Shown here: one piece after another, positions 24,535 to 36,615 of the stretch
How the letters are laid out: each line of letters starts with the position of its first letter
Numbering within the stretch: the stretch's first letter is position 1
NCBI GenBank assembly: GCA_021029095.1
Contig: JAJOHG010000092.1
Coordinates: 1 to 64,000 of the forward strand
Direction of reading: 5' to 3'
Length of the DNA stretch: 64,000 bases
Source: Phellopilus nigrolimitatus
Taxonomy: Eukaryota; Basidiomycota; Agaricomycetes; Hymenochaetales; Hymenochaetaceae
Notes under the pieces: generated by a model
What the model was told of the DNA's origin: nothing
Databases searched by the model: none
What the model saw: only the letters and a program-made list of their open reading frames with translations
Made by a program: the position numbers and the translations under genes

Positions 24535-25132
24535 CAGTGCATTAAGCCATAAAGCATCAACTGGCTGGGGGCCGGAAATTTGCGAATTTCGGATTTCTTT
24601 TTTAGTTTCGCTAATAGAAGTAAGCAAAATACGCAATTTCTCGCGATTTCCCGATTTTTTAATATTGTTTCAAAATTTTCTGGGAAAAAGAATTAAATTA
24701 AATTAAATTAAATAATAAATAATAGCAAATCACGTATTATATCTTTCTGTCTAGGAGTCCGCAACTTTACCCTGGAATATCTCTACTCTCCCATGCTGAA
24801 ATGTGCAAGAAGAAATGTTAGATACTGACCGGCTAATGCGAAGTGGTCATCCGGAATGCCGGACTTTATTTAGATTTGGGCGCTTATCTTATATAATACC
24901 CTATATTAGGCAATTTAAAACACATTTTAACTATTATTATTATTTGTTTCAAAATTTCAGTGGTCAAAAAAGTAAAAGTCACCAAATAAAAAATTTAAGA
25001 TACAAGTTCTGTAGATATGCATGGCCTCTAACCAGTGCGTATAAACAGATAGGTTATAGATAATTGTGGCAAATGTAGATAGAAAAGCAATTCGGACCTT
25101 TCCGGCTTGTTGACTTTTGCCTTAATGCACTG
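24535..25132. mobile_element. Second MITE-like element with TA target duplication
   Basis: A 598-bp AT-rich insertion begins CAGTGCATTAAG and ends CTTAATGCACTG, flanked by TA (24533-24534 and 25133-25134). Corresponding sites in the other units lack it; the one near 47734 reads CATTGGTACAC where this copy reads CATTA...TAGTACAC. The ends fit Tc1/mariner-pogo elements. The sequence differs from the element at 13.6 kb. No transposase frame. Confidence 0.82.
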
Positions 25133-25134
25133 TA

Positions 25135-25768
25135 GTACACTTATGACATCTAGCATAAAATCCTCTCATAAAATGATATACTAATAGCAGATCCTTTCGG
25201 GGTAAGATTTCTGCAAAGTGCAATCATCAAAAGCATCTAGTTGGATATGAGACCCGAAATTACGTCGAACTGACAGAGTCAAGCGGACCAGCTTGAGTCG
25301 TGTCGCATTCGTGACAAATGCGACGAGTTTTAAGTAGTATAAAAGGGACATCGAACATCTGACACGTTATCACCAACCAGACATTGCGACAGATGAGACT
25401 CTTGTTAGATATAAATGTTCGGAGATTTAGTACAAATACAGACAACACAACTGCGGAACAAAAACAGGATCACAGTCCAGTAAACACGCCGAGGCTACAC
25501 TAGTCACGAAAGCAGAAATCGAGGTAACAAAGGGGAAAAAAGGTGATAAATGGATAGGGGAATAGAAAGTCGCGAAGATATTCGGTATTCAAAAGATGCA
25601 GACACCATAAATGAGGAAATAAAATAGAGACCGAGACAGACCAAACAAGCCAAGGTCACATACACACCGGACGCGAAGGCGGAGAAAACAGCTGTACAAA
25701 TCGTGGAAACAAATGGAAAGGAATCCGGCGATGATGAAGATGGCATACGAGACGGGTGCGGGATTCCC
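25135..25768. other. Convergent D-A intergenic region, unit 2/3
   Basis: Hairpin at 25302-25324 and the A 3' flank; no gene seen. Confidence 0.5.
25302..25324. repeat. Hairpin between D and A
   Basis: Arms GTCGCATT and AATGCGAC with a 7-base loop. Confidence 0.6.
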
Positions 25769-27219
25769 CTATTTCTTCTTGCCCTTTCCTCTCGCGCGCT
25801 CTTTAATTGGCACCACAGAGCCTGGGTGATCTTTTATGCAATGCCGTTGCATCGCGTCAAAGCGACTGTATGTCAAGTCACAGTATACACACTTGACCCT
25901 TCCGCTCGCCCCGCCGCCAGGCCCGCGCGGACATCTGGCTTTGTGCCGTGTGAGGTCACTGCGATGCGCACATGAAATTTCGCACCCGGGGTAATCGCAG
26001 TGGAATCGCGGAGCTTCCGGCTCATCAGATGGGCTCGGTGCAGCCTGAGGAGCGGCTTTCGCTATGTCCATGGCCTTTGGCGGCCTTGCCTTGTCCGCGC
26101 GAGCGGCCTTGGTCGTCTTCTCTGTCCTCGACGGTCCCGCCTCGCTCGCGCGAGTATTTGCTACGGCTCCCCCACTCGAGCCCTCAATGAATTCAGGCAT
26201 TAAATATGCCTGGCCATCGTTCCCGGACGGCGGGAAACCGGGGAAGGCAGGGAGGGTGAAGAGGGTGGGACGGCGGTCCTCGTGCGATGGGTTGGGAGCC
26301 CTTGGTTCGGGTATCCTGAAAGCGGCTTCGGACACACCGTACGGGTTCGCTGTAGCCTGCCGAGCTGTCTTCGCCGTATTTTTATTCTTCGATGGCCTTG
26401 TTTTGCTCGCCCGAGCGGCCTTCGTTTTCTTATCCGTCCTGGACGGCCCCGCTTTGCTTGAACGTGAAGGAATTGCTGCTGAAGCTCCACTGCTCGAGCC
26501 TTGAACGAATTCGGGCATGTTATCTGCCTGAAAGTCGTTCCCGGACGGTGGGAAACCTGGAACGGCAGGGAGGGTGAAGGAGGTGGGACTGTAGTCCTGG
26601 TGCGGTGGATACAGAGGGCCGATGGAGCGACTGAGCGAGATCTGTTGATGGCTTGCTTGAGGGTCGCTAGGAGGACTTTCCGACGGCGGAGTCGGGTAGG
26701 CCCTCTCTGCGGGCAGCATAGCCGGGAGAGTGTCGGGCCCGGGATACAAGTCCCATTGATCATCTATGGTGCATGCATTAGACAAGTCAAATAAGTGTTT
26801 TCACAAAGGACATACAGTTCGAATTTCGTCCTAATTCGAGAACCCCACCTGCTTCGAATACCTCCTGAGTTCCGATCGAGGCGGTAGTAGCGGGGTTTAA
26901 CATTAGCAGAGCGGGGTCAATACAGTCGGAGGCCGTGAACTCTTCCGTCCTGTGGAAAAACTCGTCTACTAGAATACCCGTGTTGTGCAAAGGACTGTCG
27001 TTCGGGCGATTGTCATGAGGAGAATTGTAGCTTTGACCGACTGTCGCTCCAGCCTAACAAAGCGCATTATCAGCATCCAAGTCAATGTCAAAGAGAATCG
27101 TGCAAAAAATGTACAAGAATTTGAGCGGTGCTGAATAGAATAGACACAAAGTTGCAGTCCGAGGAGGCCACTGGGACCAGCGGCACATCAGGATTTCCAG
27201 GTAGCTGTGAAGAAGGCAT
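25769..27219 (-). CDS. Gene A, unit 3: short C2H2 zinc-finger protein, two repeats
   Basis: Exons 27219-27115, 27053-26816 and 26763-25769 join in phase to about 445 residues. It is very close to the unit 2 copy but lacks one internal repeat (about 99 residues), consistent with unequal exchange between repeats. Both C-terminal fingers (CDYPGC...HKARC and CVYCDL...H) and the basic tail are intact. Intron 2 uses the GTATGT donor as in unit 2. Confidence 0.75.
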
Positions 27220-27516
27220 GTTTGTAAGAGGAGAAGATGAGGGGAGAAGGATGGATGTGAGGGGAAGGTGTGAGTGGACAGATGAAAGCGCGAACGAACG
27301 AAGATGTTGACTTGGCCACACGAATTTATGTGTGACGTCCCGTGACTGAAATGCGAACGAACCCCCCGAGAACCAGGTCTTCAGTAACAACCATCGACAT
27401 TCTAGCTCCGAACCCGGCCAGTAAGACGTCCAGGTTACAAAGATAGGTATCTGTGTGTCGACGAGCTTTCTAGTCGAGTTGAGAATCGTTTAGACAAGCT
27501 CAGTCACAGAGCCACA
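27220..27516. promoter_or_regulatory. Divergent promoter between A and E, unit 3
   Basis: Same 297-bp spacing and TGACGTC motif as unit 2. The E start codon at its right end has become ATA. Confidence 0.45.
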
Positions 27517-28792
27517 ATAGCTCAGCGGACGACGATTCAACATATCCTATCGGGAAACATGAGAAAAGCGTACCTTTGCTTTGATTTTATCTTAGACTTG
27601 AGGTATGTACTGCATCATTTTTCCTCCAATCTCGCGCGAGGGAACTGAGGGTTGATTGTGACAGCGACCCCGTCAATATCTGTTCAAGTAAGTGCGATAT
27701 CAAGCTCAGGATCTCTAGAAGGTGCTTCGGTTCATCTTGCGGCTTCGTAGTGCACCAGGTGGTAGTTTCAACCTGTAAAGAAAGATAGAAATACACTGTT
27801 GCTTAGACCTGTGGTGCGAACTTGCAGCTCAGTACCATCGCCCCTGCGCGGAGTTGCACGAGTATCGATCTCAAAGGAAACTCGACAAGCAACGCTGCAT
27901 AACTCGCGGTTTCAACGCAAGGAAGTTCCTTTCGTCTTGCTGGTTGACGGGCCGTTTCAATAGGCGAACCGCACGATGGCCGATTCCCTACACTTCGGTG
28001 AGCATTCCTTCTTGTCGTCTAGCCATGTTCTGTACTCACTCATTCTGCACACGCCAGGCGACATCGCAGAGACAGTGATTCAAGCCTTTTCGAGTCGAGT
28101 TATCAAACATTGGCCATGCGGAAAGCCTCAAGCATCGAACATATGGTGTATGTCTGTCATCCTATTGTTATTCAGAAGTCTAACTCCATTTACATACCGT
28201 AATAGCAATCAGCTCGACGAACTAGTTCAAAAAGTCCCAAACTACTTACCGACGTCTACGCTATTATTGGTCTATCGTCTATGTACGTATCTCCTGGGGT
28301 TTCTCTAGTGATACCTAAGCTCATCCTTTGTAGTGTCATCGTTATAGATGGTGAGATGGCCGGAGATGGCAAGGACGCTCCAAATGCTGAGGTTAGCTCG
28401 CATTCAATGATACGTTTTCTACGATGCTAACAGTGAACGGTCTGTGTAGCAGAGTCATGAACTCAATTATTCTCTCGACGTTGAAGATTCGCACCTTTAC
28501 TCCGCCATAAAAAGGTAAGTACTCGAGCGTGTCTTGGCTTCTGTGATGGCTCTTTATCGTAGATTTGCGGCTTCAGCTTCCTAGACGGTTCAAGCTACCA
28601 TATTCTGTGATTGATGGTCCCGCTTTATCCAGTAGACAACAACGGCAGGTCACTATTTTGCTCTTCCAGTCTACGCTGTATTGATAAGAAATGAGGCCGA
28701 CACCAAAGGACAAACGCACTAGCTTCATCGTCAGCGCCGTTCAGCACCCTTCTGCGAGGTCAACAATAGCACCATACGGGCTCCATGGCTGA
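27517..28792 (+). pseudogene. Gene E, unit 3: start codon and reading frame lost
   Basis: The position of the E start reads ATA (27517-27519). The third exon ends in TAG where the copies at 44.4 and 55.1 kb read CAG, and the acceptor of the next exon is CAC instead of CAG, a change shared with those two copies. Just before the conserved TGA (28790-28792) there is a 3-nt length change that keeps frame. Confidence 0.65.
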
Positions 28793-30645
28793 AGTGCATT
28801 GTCGAGGCTCCTGGTGAGTCGAGTTTCTGCGAGCGGCGAGCCTTGCTTGATTGATTTCTTCCCGAAGCCGACTGAACTGAGCTCGACAATGACGGAAAAC
28901 GAGTGCAGATTCAAGATATACCGAGCACAGGATATACGACGAAGCAAGCCAGTTCGCAGTTCCAAGATATATTTTGAAGTGGAATTTGCAGCTGATTGCG
29001 CTGCGGCCAGCTCATCATCCGTGTCACGTCCGCGTGTCGTGACGCCGCGTAGTCCCGATCATTCCCTCCCGTCGACGACGACTCCGATCTGAGCATGATG
29101 GCATGCGTGTACACCTTAGGGACCGAACTGCGCGGGCCTTCATATCATTTTTAGAATCTGGTCCAACAATCGTATCCGCTGGAATCTTCACAATGTTTAA
29201 CGTCGTCTCGCCACAAGTATACTGCGTCCAATCAGTTGGTAGTCCACCCCGAGATCCTCTTGACGTGCGGCATGTTTCGAAGGCAAGAAATAAGGCCGAT
29301 ACTGGTGGAAGCTTAGACTCAATCGCTCTATTTATCGTGAACTTACTTGGAACCTCTTCGACATCTACCGTTCTTCCGATCGTTGACGAGCTTTTTTCGC
29401 GTCCTCTTAGTTTGCGTCATGCATTTTCTTCCAACTTACTCCGACTAAGTGGATATTTTGCTTTGTTGATATACGTGCCACCCTTCATTCCTCTTGTCTT
29501 TCTTTCCTTGCCATCGCCTCGAGCTGAAGCGGTTCCCAAGGCTCCTTCCAAGGTCCGGATGACAATGGCCATCCTATTCGATGGACGTTCTGCTGCTTCC
29601 GCGCTTCCGCACTCACCACCTGCCAAGCTCGTATCGTGAGCTCTGCGATCGATGTTTTCTCTTGCCTTCTCGTCGGTCCACTAGGACAAAATCTTAGAAC
29701 GTTAAACATGGGGAACTACTGTTTTCTTGATGCAGTGTTCGTGTTTCTGTGAAGCAAGAGATGGTCACGTAATCTCATTCCTTTCGTCTACTCATCGACC
29801 TGCTTGATTTTCGTACTCTTTCGCTACCTGGCCAGTGCGGATATCAGTCGAGGTCTTGATACCCAGTTCCGGTTGGACAAGGTATGCTACTCTATTTGAA
29901 TCTGCTTGGCTGGAAATCTCATACTTCACTGATTATGCAGACGAATCATATGGCTTATCGGAACTTGACGAAGAGGATCAATGCAACGAACGCCTTTGAT
30001 GCCGCCCTCGCAAGTGATAAGCTCAGAACAAGTGAAGAAATCAAACATTACACGAAGTTCGGCGACCGCGACAGAGGTCTATCAATGCCATTTCCGCAAT
30101 CATTAAGCTCTGCTGCGCTCTCCGAAAAGAGCCCATATCTGTGGATATCTGTGAATGGCACTTGGACTTCGAATGATTAGTTTTGCTGTGGCGGTGCTGG
30201 CTTCTCAAGCGTATTCGCTCTGATGGCGCCAGCGACGAGCTTGCGGATGTGGTATGAGGGCGATCTCAATCATGGCGCGAGCACATAATCATTTTGAGAG
30301 CAGGCTTCACACCCTTCGTCGACGAGAACTGCTCTTATCATCTGCCCCCAATTGACACCAGCCAAGATTTGCAACTGTACGGCCAGTTCGAAGCTCGACC
30401 ACGGGGAGGGCGAAAACAGAAATTCGAAAGAGGAGCAAGGTGGCGGACGATTATGTCTGCTAGTGCTCAATGACGATTCATCCGGCCACATTGACAAACT
30501 GGAATCAGGTAGCGCTTGTCCCAGCCAAGCACTGGCGGCGGCTTTTTCAAATATTCTACCACATATATCATATGGCGGCATGCGTATACAAGTCTGCCAC
30601 TCCTTGCATCCCTTTCTCCCCTCCCGTGCTTTCCTTTTCATCTGA
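28793..30645 (+). CDS. Putative gene H, unit 3, structure unresolved
   Basis: Two longer open segments, 28799-29092 (Ser-rich) and 29103-29639, are followed by 29884-30180 and the last exon at 30352-30645 ending LPSRAFLFI-stop. From about 29360 to 30560 the sequence is almost identical to unit 2, whereas the first part differs. The unit is therefore a mosaic. No domain recognised. Confidence 0.35.
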
Positions 30646-30943
30646 AATCTAGACGACTCACTCCCGTTTATCCCAATCCATGCCGTACAGCACCGTGTCC
30701 GATCGCAACGAAGCCATCGCACGAAGTGTTTCCCATTCTGCTTACGACTTTACATGCTACCGTTGTCTGTTTACTGTAAGAATACCATTTATTTCTGGTC
30801 CTAGCAACTATAAATCTCTTCTTATACATGTACAAGCGTTCATATGCAAGCTAGCAATAGTATAATGGTCGTCGAACACGCTCACGTGATCCCGCCACAA
30901 TCTTATACGAGTCCGACGCCATTGTGACATTCTCCTCATCTTT

Positions 30944-31252
30944 ATCGACAACTTCCTTACGCCGGAAGCTGTACTCCATATCCGTCTGACGGTTTCTCGA
31001 CACCTAATGGACCGGAACAAGAGAAAGATAAACCAGAACAAGAGGCGGAGGAATATTGCTTTCCCGCCCAGATACAGGCCTTCCCCGCTCTCTGCTTGTT
31101 TCCTCCCAGGAAGCTTTGAGTTCGAGGGTGATAATGTCGAGGAGAACACCGAGGAGGATGAAGAGGAGCTCGACTCCAACAGGCCGATAGCTATGATCTT
31201 TTCAAGGCGCGGCGCCCGCCTCGAGATCCCTAGGTTCGATGAGTTTTTGTAA
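30944..31252 (+). pseudogene. Gene C, unit 3: 5'-deleted fragment
   Basis: The C upstream region (with CACGTGAT) is joined directly to the middle of exon 4 at about 30944, removing exons 1-3 and about 245 nt of exon 4. The remaining frame (about 102 codons, 81 from the Met at 31007) is open to the normal C-terminus. The same junction occurs in the copy at 52.1 kb, so the deletion predates duplication. Confidence 0.8.
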
Positions 31253-31499
31253 TCCACAACTACAACTGTATGTATGTATCTCGCTGGCGGAACGCATGTT
31301 CCGTTCCTGCTTCTGCCGTTGACGCCAACTTTGTACTGCCTGTATGTACTGTTAAATGACTTTCTAACCTCTGCATCTATATTCTTTTTCAAGAGCTTGA
31401 TCGTGTTCTCAAATACAATCTTATTGTTTTTTAAACAATTGTATCTCTTCATATCGCTCTTAGACGACCAAGCGCTTTTGATAAGAAAATTTATATCCA

Positions 31500-34330
31500 A
31501 GAAGAATTATTTATGTACAAGGGCCTGTGAGCGCGACCCGGAGAACTCGCAATTTATTTATCTCTGTACAAGTACATTCCTCCCTCGCTAGGTTCTCGAG
31601 GCACGCTCGACGCGCCGAGCAAAGGACCAGACCTCAGGAAATGAACAAAAATAAGGAAGGATAACGTCTGCATGAAGACGGGTCGAGGATTCCCTGAGCG
31701 GATGTGGGCAGGACGGTGCTCGGTGGCTCCGAGCTCGGCACCCCGAATCAGGGCCAGCCGAAGCGCGAAGCGCGCGGAAGGACGGTCCTTATTTCAAGCA
31801 CGAAGAGCCGTGCCTGCGCCTTCTCTCGACGCTTCTCAGCTTCCCAGGCCTCCCGCAGCGCAAGCTCGGAGCTTATATTCTTCCCTCCCTCGGGGCTCGC
31901 TGCTATACATGTTCCTGGCCTACGGGGCAGCGCGGTGTGCGCGCAGAGGCGAGGCGCTGCTTTCACTCGGCCGGCAGGTGGAATGTGGAGGAGGGATGGC
32001 GCGAAGACGGCTGCTGCGGACCGCGATAGCGTAATGAAGGTCCGGCGCCGCGTGCGTGGCCAGAGCCAGGCAGACTTCGCGCGGGATGCAGTCCGTGCGC
32101 AGGTTCGCGGGTACCTGGGGCTTCGACCTCGAGGGGCGAGCGGCTTCAAAGCTGGTAAACGACCGACGACCGAAGGCGGAGGCGGATGGGGTGGAGAAGC
32201 ACCTCCCCCTGGCGCAATTCATTTTTATTTTTGGAGCTGCGATTCGTGATTTGTGATTCGTGGTTCGTGATCGTGCCTGCGGCAGTTCGATGATTTTTTT
32301 TCTTTTTTTCGTTTTTGCGCCTGCAGCGCCGTCTCTGTGTTGTTATAGTTTTGAGGATTTGAGATGGGCGGTTGTTTTTGAGGCTGGAGCGCTGGGAGTT
32401 TTTACGGCGGAGCGGGGGGGTTGTTGTTTTTGAGATGGTCGGGATGGAGATGGATGTGGATGGATGTGGACGTGGAGATGGATGGAGATGTGAGAGTGTT
32501 CGTGGAGATGTGGATGTCACCTGCGAGGGGGGACAGCAGGGACTTTCAAAGAATAGAGACGGAATGAGACTCGAGAAGATGTGGACGGACCCGCGATGAA
32601 GGCTGCGCCACGTCAGCCGGGAATCAAGCAAACTAGCATAAGAATGAGCAAGAGGGAAAAACAGGAGCGTAAAGGCACGGATCCGCGAATAGGGTGGGCT
32701 TCGCTGCCAGACGGAGCTGTCCCGCCGAGGATGATGTGTGGATGTGAGTGTATCAGCAGCGGCTGTTGTGGGCCCCTCCCCCCTGGTGATCGAGGCACCG
32801 ACTGTGCTTGAAAAAAAGGAGGGAGAGCGCAGGAAAGAGAAAAAGAAAAAGAAAATCAGGATGACAGGCGCGGTCCCAATCTTCGTTACACATATGTATT
32901 TGTGCTATTTTCGTCGCCTGATTCCGGTGTTGATCTCCCGATGCCATTGCCAGTTTTTTTCTTCTTCTTCTTCCTCTTTCTTTTTTGACAGATGGATGGA
33001 TGGCGGAATGGCTGTTTGTGCTGTTTACGTCGCGTAGCCGGTTAGGGCGGGGGGCGGGGACTAGGACGCGGCGCTGGTGAAACGGGCGTCAAGCGCCGGG
33101 AGACGCGCAGAGACTACAGAGTCGTCTGAAACACACGCCCCGGTGCCAGGACGGGACAAGCATATGGCGGCGTCGCTCCACATGGACATGGCGCACGCGC
33201 GCGCGCGTCCGTCGAGAGCTAGGTGTGCAGAATCAGCCAGCGGAAACGTCGCGATCGCGCGGGATACACTGTGCTTGCGTAAGCGCCCATGGTGCGGGCG
33301 TTCGCGCGTGCGTGCGCGTGCATTAAAGACATTGGAGCATAGCAGCGGTGCGCATTGGACTAGGCTCGAAGGACATATGCTTAGAGCTTAGAAGGTAGAA
33401 GGTAGATGCGCTTCGCGCCGGCCCTGGACGGCTGATCCTGGCTCCGAGCTCCTGATTTCGTGTTCCATTACGCCCGGGCGAAGGGGAGGAGGGAGGGCAA
33501 GAAAAAGGAAAGGGAAAGGGAAAGGGAAAAGACTAGAAGGCAGGGAGGGAAGCGGTTCGGCCGGATAGGCGAGGTGGAAGATTTGGAGGGATCAGGATGT
33601 GGTGCTGGCTAATAGATAGGTAGGTTGGAATGATGCGGTGCGCGCGCCAACCGAACGCGGGCGTTGGCGCGGGGTGGGTCAGCGGCCGAGGGCGTCGCAC
33701 GCGTTCTTTTTGAGAGTGCGTTGGCTGGTGGAGAGATGGATCGCGACGGGTGACGCTGCTTGGCTTGCTTGCTCAGCCAGATGTTGGCGAAGTCGGTGGG
33801 CGGTGCTGCACTTTGCTCGGGAGAGAAAGAGAAAAGAAAGGCGATTAGATAGCCCGGTTTCAGATCCAGAGATCCAGATCCGTGGCTCGATCGTTGATCC
33901 CGTTGATACAGACTATGTCAATGGGAGATGTGGAAGCCTGCCCGGATATTTTCGGTTTGATGATCAGAGAAACTCGTTGCTTTTGGGAAGACACCTAGGC
34001 TGGAAAAGAGCAGCGAAGAAAAAGACGATCAAAGTTAAAATTTCGCGTTTGAGGACCGGCAGATGATGGATGGGGGTCGGAGGGGTCACGGGAAGCGTGA
34101 GCGAGCGTCGGCGGCGGCGGAGACGGGGGGCTGGCGTCGCTCGCGGTGCTTCGACGGACTAAGAATTTGGACGGACGGATATGCGTCCGTGGCTCGGTTG
34201 CGTGCGGCAGGAGGGGCGGAAGCTGATGTGACCTGGGAGATCAGCAGGAAGCCAGTCAGCGGCTGTGCATGCTGTGATGGGGTCGGGGGTCGTCGGGGGC
34301 TCCCGGCCCGCCGAGCCCGCCGACGCGCAG
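31500..34330. repeat. Block G, unit 3 (long form), bordering the single-copy core
   Basis: Matches G of unit 1 and of the copy at 48.9-51.6 kb. It includes an AAAGGG microsatellite at about 33504-33530 and CT-rich tracts near 32950. The match ends near 34330, about 450 bp before the core gene. It may have originated as upstream DNA of that gene (inference). No conserved reading frame. Confidence 0.5.
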
Positions 34331-34776
34331 CGTGCACGTGTACGGCGCATGCTGTGTTGCACTGCGACTCTGCGAGACAACGCCCTTGTGTCGCCGGGTG
34401 CCCGCGCCGCACTGCCGTCCGTTGCTTTGTTTTTCATCGGGAAGAAAGGAGGGTGACGAGAAGAGAGGGCAGGCCAGAGGGGGAATAAACAGAGGGCTTG
34501 GGAGGGAAGGCTCAACGGACAGAAAAAAACAAAGGCTGATGGACGAACCGGGAGGTCGAGAGGACTCCGGAGGTGGGGCCTTCCAAATGGGGGATGCGTG
34601 GCCCGATTGGGATGAAGGACGGGAGGTGCCGAGGAGTCGGAAGGGATGAGTCATGCGCAGATGGGACGCCGAAAGAGGAAGCGGGCGATAAAAAGAGGAT
34701 AGCCGATTGCAGGCTCTTTCTTCTCCCACTACCACCACACACTCCGGTCCAATACCATTAACCAGAAGAAAAAAAT

Positions 34777-36615
34777 ATGTGTGCGAGTACAAATACCTCC
34801 CCGAGGAAGCGCTCTCTCCGCCCTTCTGCACTCCCGGCTGAGCTGCCCTCCCCGAAGAAATTGAAGATGGCCAGCACTGAGCCCGACGTCTTTGTCTCAT
34901 CAGCTCCCGCCGAGCCGTCCTCCTCCTCGGACCCCTTGGCGCTGCCCCCGCCCCCGCCACCCCCGGTCCCATACGCCCGCTCCATGCGCTACCACAGGGA
35001 CGTGCGCGACCGCCGCCGCGCCGGCATGCGCAACTTCAAGTCGCCTTTGTCCGGTGGCTCCGCGCCACCGTCGTCGTTCTTGTCGTCGTCGTCGTCGATG
35101 CGGCTGCCGCCCCCAAAGCGTCCTCTCCCGCCCCCGCCCTCGTCCCCCTATTTCTCCCTTCCGCACACCTCGTACCACCACCACCCGTCACACACCACCA
35201 CCAACACTGTCCGCTACACGCGGTGCGGCCGGCCCATCAAGACCGTCGCCCTCCCCTCGACGCCCGCAGGCCACGAGCCGCGCGCCACGCGCACCGCGCC
35301 CCTCACCCAGGACGCCGCCGCCCTCCCGCCCCTGTACCCCGCGCGCGTGTCCTCCCCTTTGTCGCCCAAGCCGCGCGCGGCGCCCGCGTACCCCTTCTGG
35401 CACCCGCGCCCGCGCAAGGGCGCCGAGCCGCGCCTCCAGCGCCACGTGCTCGAGAAGACGCTGCACGCGAGCCCCGAGGGCCGCCGCGAGCTCGAGTACT
35501 ACGCGCGCTGTCTCCGCGAGAAGCGCGACCGCAAGGCGCACGCGATGATGGAGATGTTTGGGCTCGGTCCGCCGCCCCCGCCGCGTGTGGGCGGCGGCGA
35601 GGGTGTCAAGAGCAGGAGGAAGAGCCGGAGGCGGACGGGCGTGCAGGACGCGAGCCGCGCGACGCTCGAGCTCGAGCTGCTCGTCCAGGGGGACGCCGAC
35701 GAGATGGACGTGGATGCGGAGGATGCGGCCGCAGCTGCAGCCGCAGCCGCAGCCGCAGCGGACAAAGACAAAGACGACGCGCTGGAGGTGGACTCGCTTC
35801 TGGACCTCTACTGCGACTACGACGACGTCGAGCTGGGCGACGAGGACGCGGAGGGCGAGGACGACCCGGACGTCGAGCTCGTGGCCCCGCCCGCCCCCTC
35901 TGCCGCTCTCGAAACCGCCACCCCCGAACAAGAAGCGAGCAAGGAGGAGGAAGACGTGGAGATGCTCGATGCCTCCGCGCCCCCGTCCCCATCTACTTTG
36001 TCACCGTCTCCGACTCGCGCGACGACGCCGACTCCCCCCTTGGCGACGTCTCCTCTCCTGCCAGCAGCCTCCATCACCTTGACTTCACACACTTCGCCAG
36101 CGTGTCCGACGACACCCGCGTCCGGGTCTACGCCTACTGCGATCACCGCTCCCGCGCGATCCCCATCTCCCGCACGACCCAGCGCTTTTTCGCCCGCGTC
36201 CGTGCTATCATCCTTCGTCCCCCCCATTTCCGATATCCGCACGCACCCCGTTCCCACCGCCGCCGGCACGCCCAATCCCAATTCCAGCGCGCGCGCCAAG
36301 GCCGTTCTCACCGCCCCGCCTGCGCACGCGCACACGCACACGCACACGCGCGCGTCGACGCGGCTGCGGCGCGCGCGCACGGAGCCGTGGATCCAGGTGC
36401 GCCTCCCGCCGCCCGCGCGGACGCACGCCGGGGCCGGGACCGGGACGATGACGACGCGCGTGTCGCCGTTCGCGTCCGTCCAGCGCATGGCGTCGTACCC
36501 GCCGCCCCCGCACACGCACGCGCAGACGCGCGCGGAGGCGGAGAAGGCGGAGAAAGAGTGGGAGCGCGCCGGGCGCGTGCCGCCGATTGCGGTCGCGCTG
36601 CCCATATGTGCATAA
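34777..36615 (+). CDS. Large disordered Pro/Ala-rich protein, single copy
   Basis: A single 612-codon frame in GC-rich DNA. The N-terminus has a Lys/Arg cluster (PKKLK at about 26-30) and Pro runs. A central patch that looks more structured reads YPFWHPRPRKGAEPRLQRH followed by a helical ELEYYARCLREKRDRKAH segment (about residues 200-258). Then come a basic cluster (KSRRKSRRRT), an Ala-12 run in an acidic region rich in Asp/Glu (about 305-360), Ser/Thr/Pro-rich linkers and His-Thr repeats. ATG at 34777 follows an A-rich stretch; a second ATG at 34867 has better context. No family is recognised; a nuclear role is plausible from composition. Long frames in the other registers here are shadows of GC-rich sequence. 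No copy is present in the arrays. Confidence 0.7.
   Translation: MCASTNTSPRKRSLRPSALPAELPSPKKLKMASTEPDVFVSSAPAEPSSSSDPLALPPPPPPPVPYARSMRYHRDVRDRRRAGMRNFKSPLSGGSAPPSSFLSSSSSMRLPPPKRPLPPPPSSPYFSLPHTSYHHHPSHTTTNTVRYTRCGRPIKTVALPSTPAGHEPRATRTAPLTQDAAALPPLYPARVSSPLSPKPRAAPAYPFWHPRPRKGAEPRLQRHVLEKTLHASPEGRRELEYYARCLREKRDRKAHAMMEMFGLGPPPPPRVGGGEGVKSRRKSRRRTGVQDASRATLELELLVQGDADEMDVDAEDAAAAAAAAAAAADKDKDDALEVDSLLDLYCDYDDVELGDEDAEGEDDPDVELVAPPAPSAALETATPEQEASKEEEDVEMLDASAPPSPSTLSPSPTRATTPTPPLATSPLLPAASITLTSHTSPACPTTPASGSTPTAITAPARSPSPARPSAFSPASVLSSFVPPISDIRTHPVPTAAGTPNPNSSARAKAVLTAPPAHAHTHTHTRASTRLRRARTEPWIQVRLPPPARTHAGAGTGTMTTRVSPFASVQRMASYPPPPHTHAQTRAEAEKAEKEWERAGRVPPIAVALPICA

Larger units (their letters stand above)
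1765..34330. repeat. Left tandem array of the ~10.8 kb A-E-H-C-G-D cassette
   Basis: Three cassette copies plus a remnant lie head to tail. Gene order, exon junctions and intergenic signals recur with a period of about 10.9 kb: A stop codons at 3484, 14888 and 25769, and D-A hairpins at 2062, 14448 and 25302. Unit 1 is longer because of an extra truncated A copy and a MITE. Homology stops near 34330, where the single-copy core begins. The same units recur in inverted orientation from about 39945. Confidence 0.85.
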
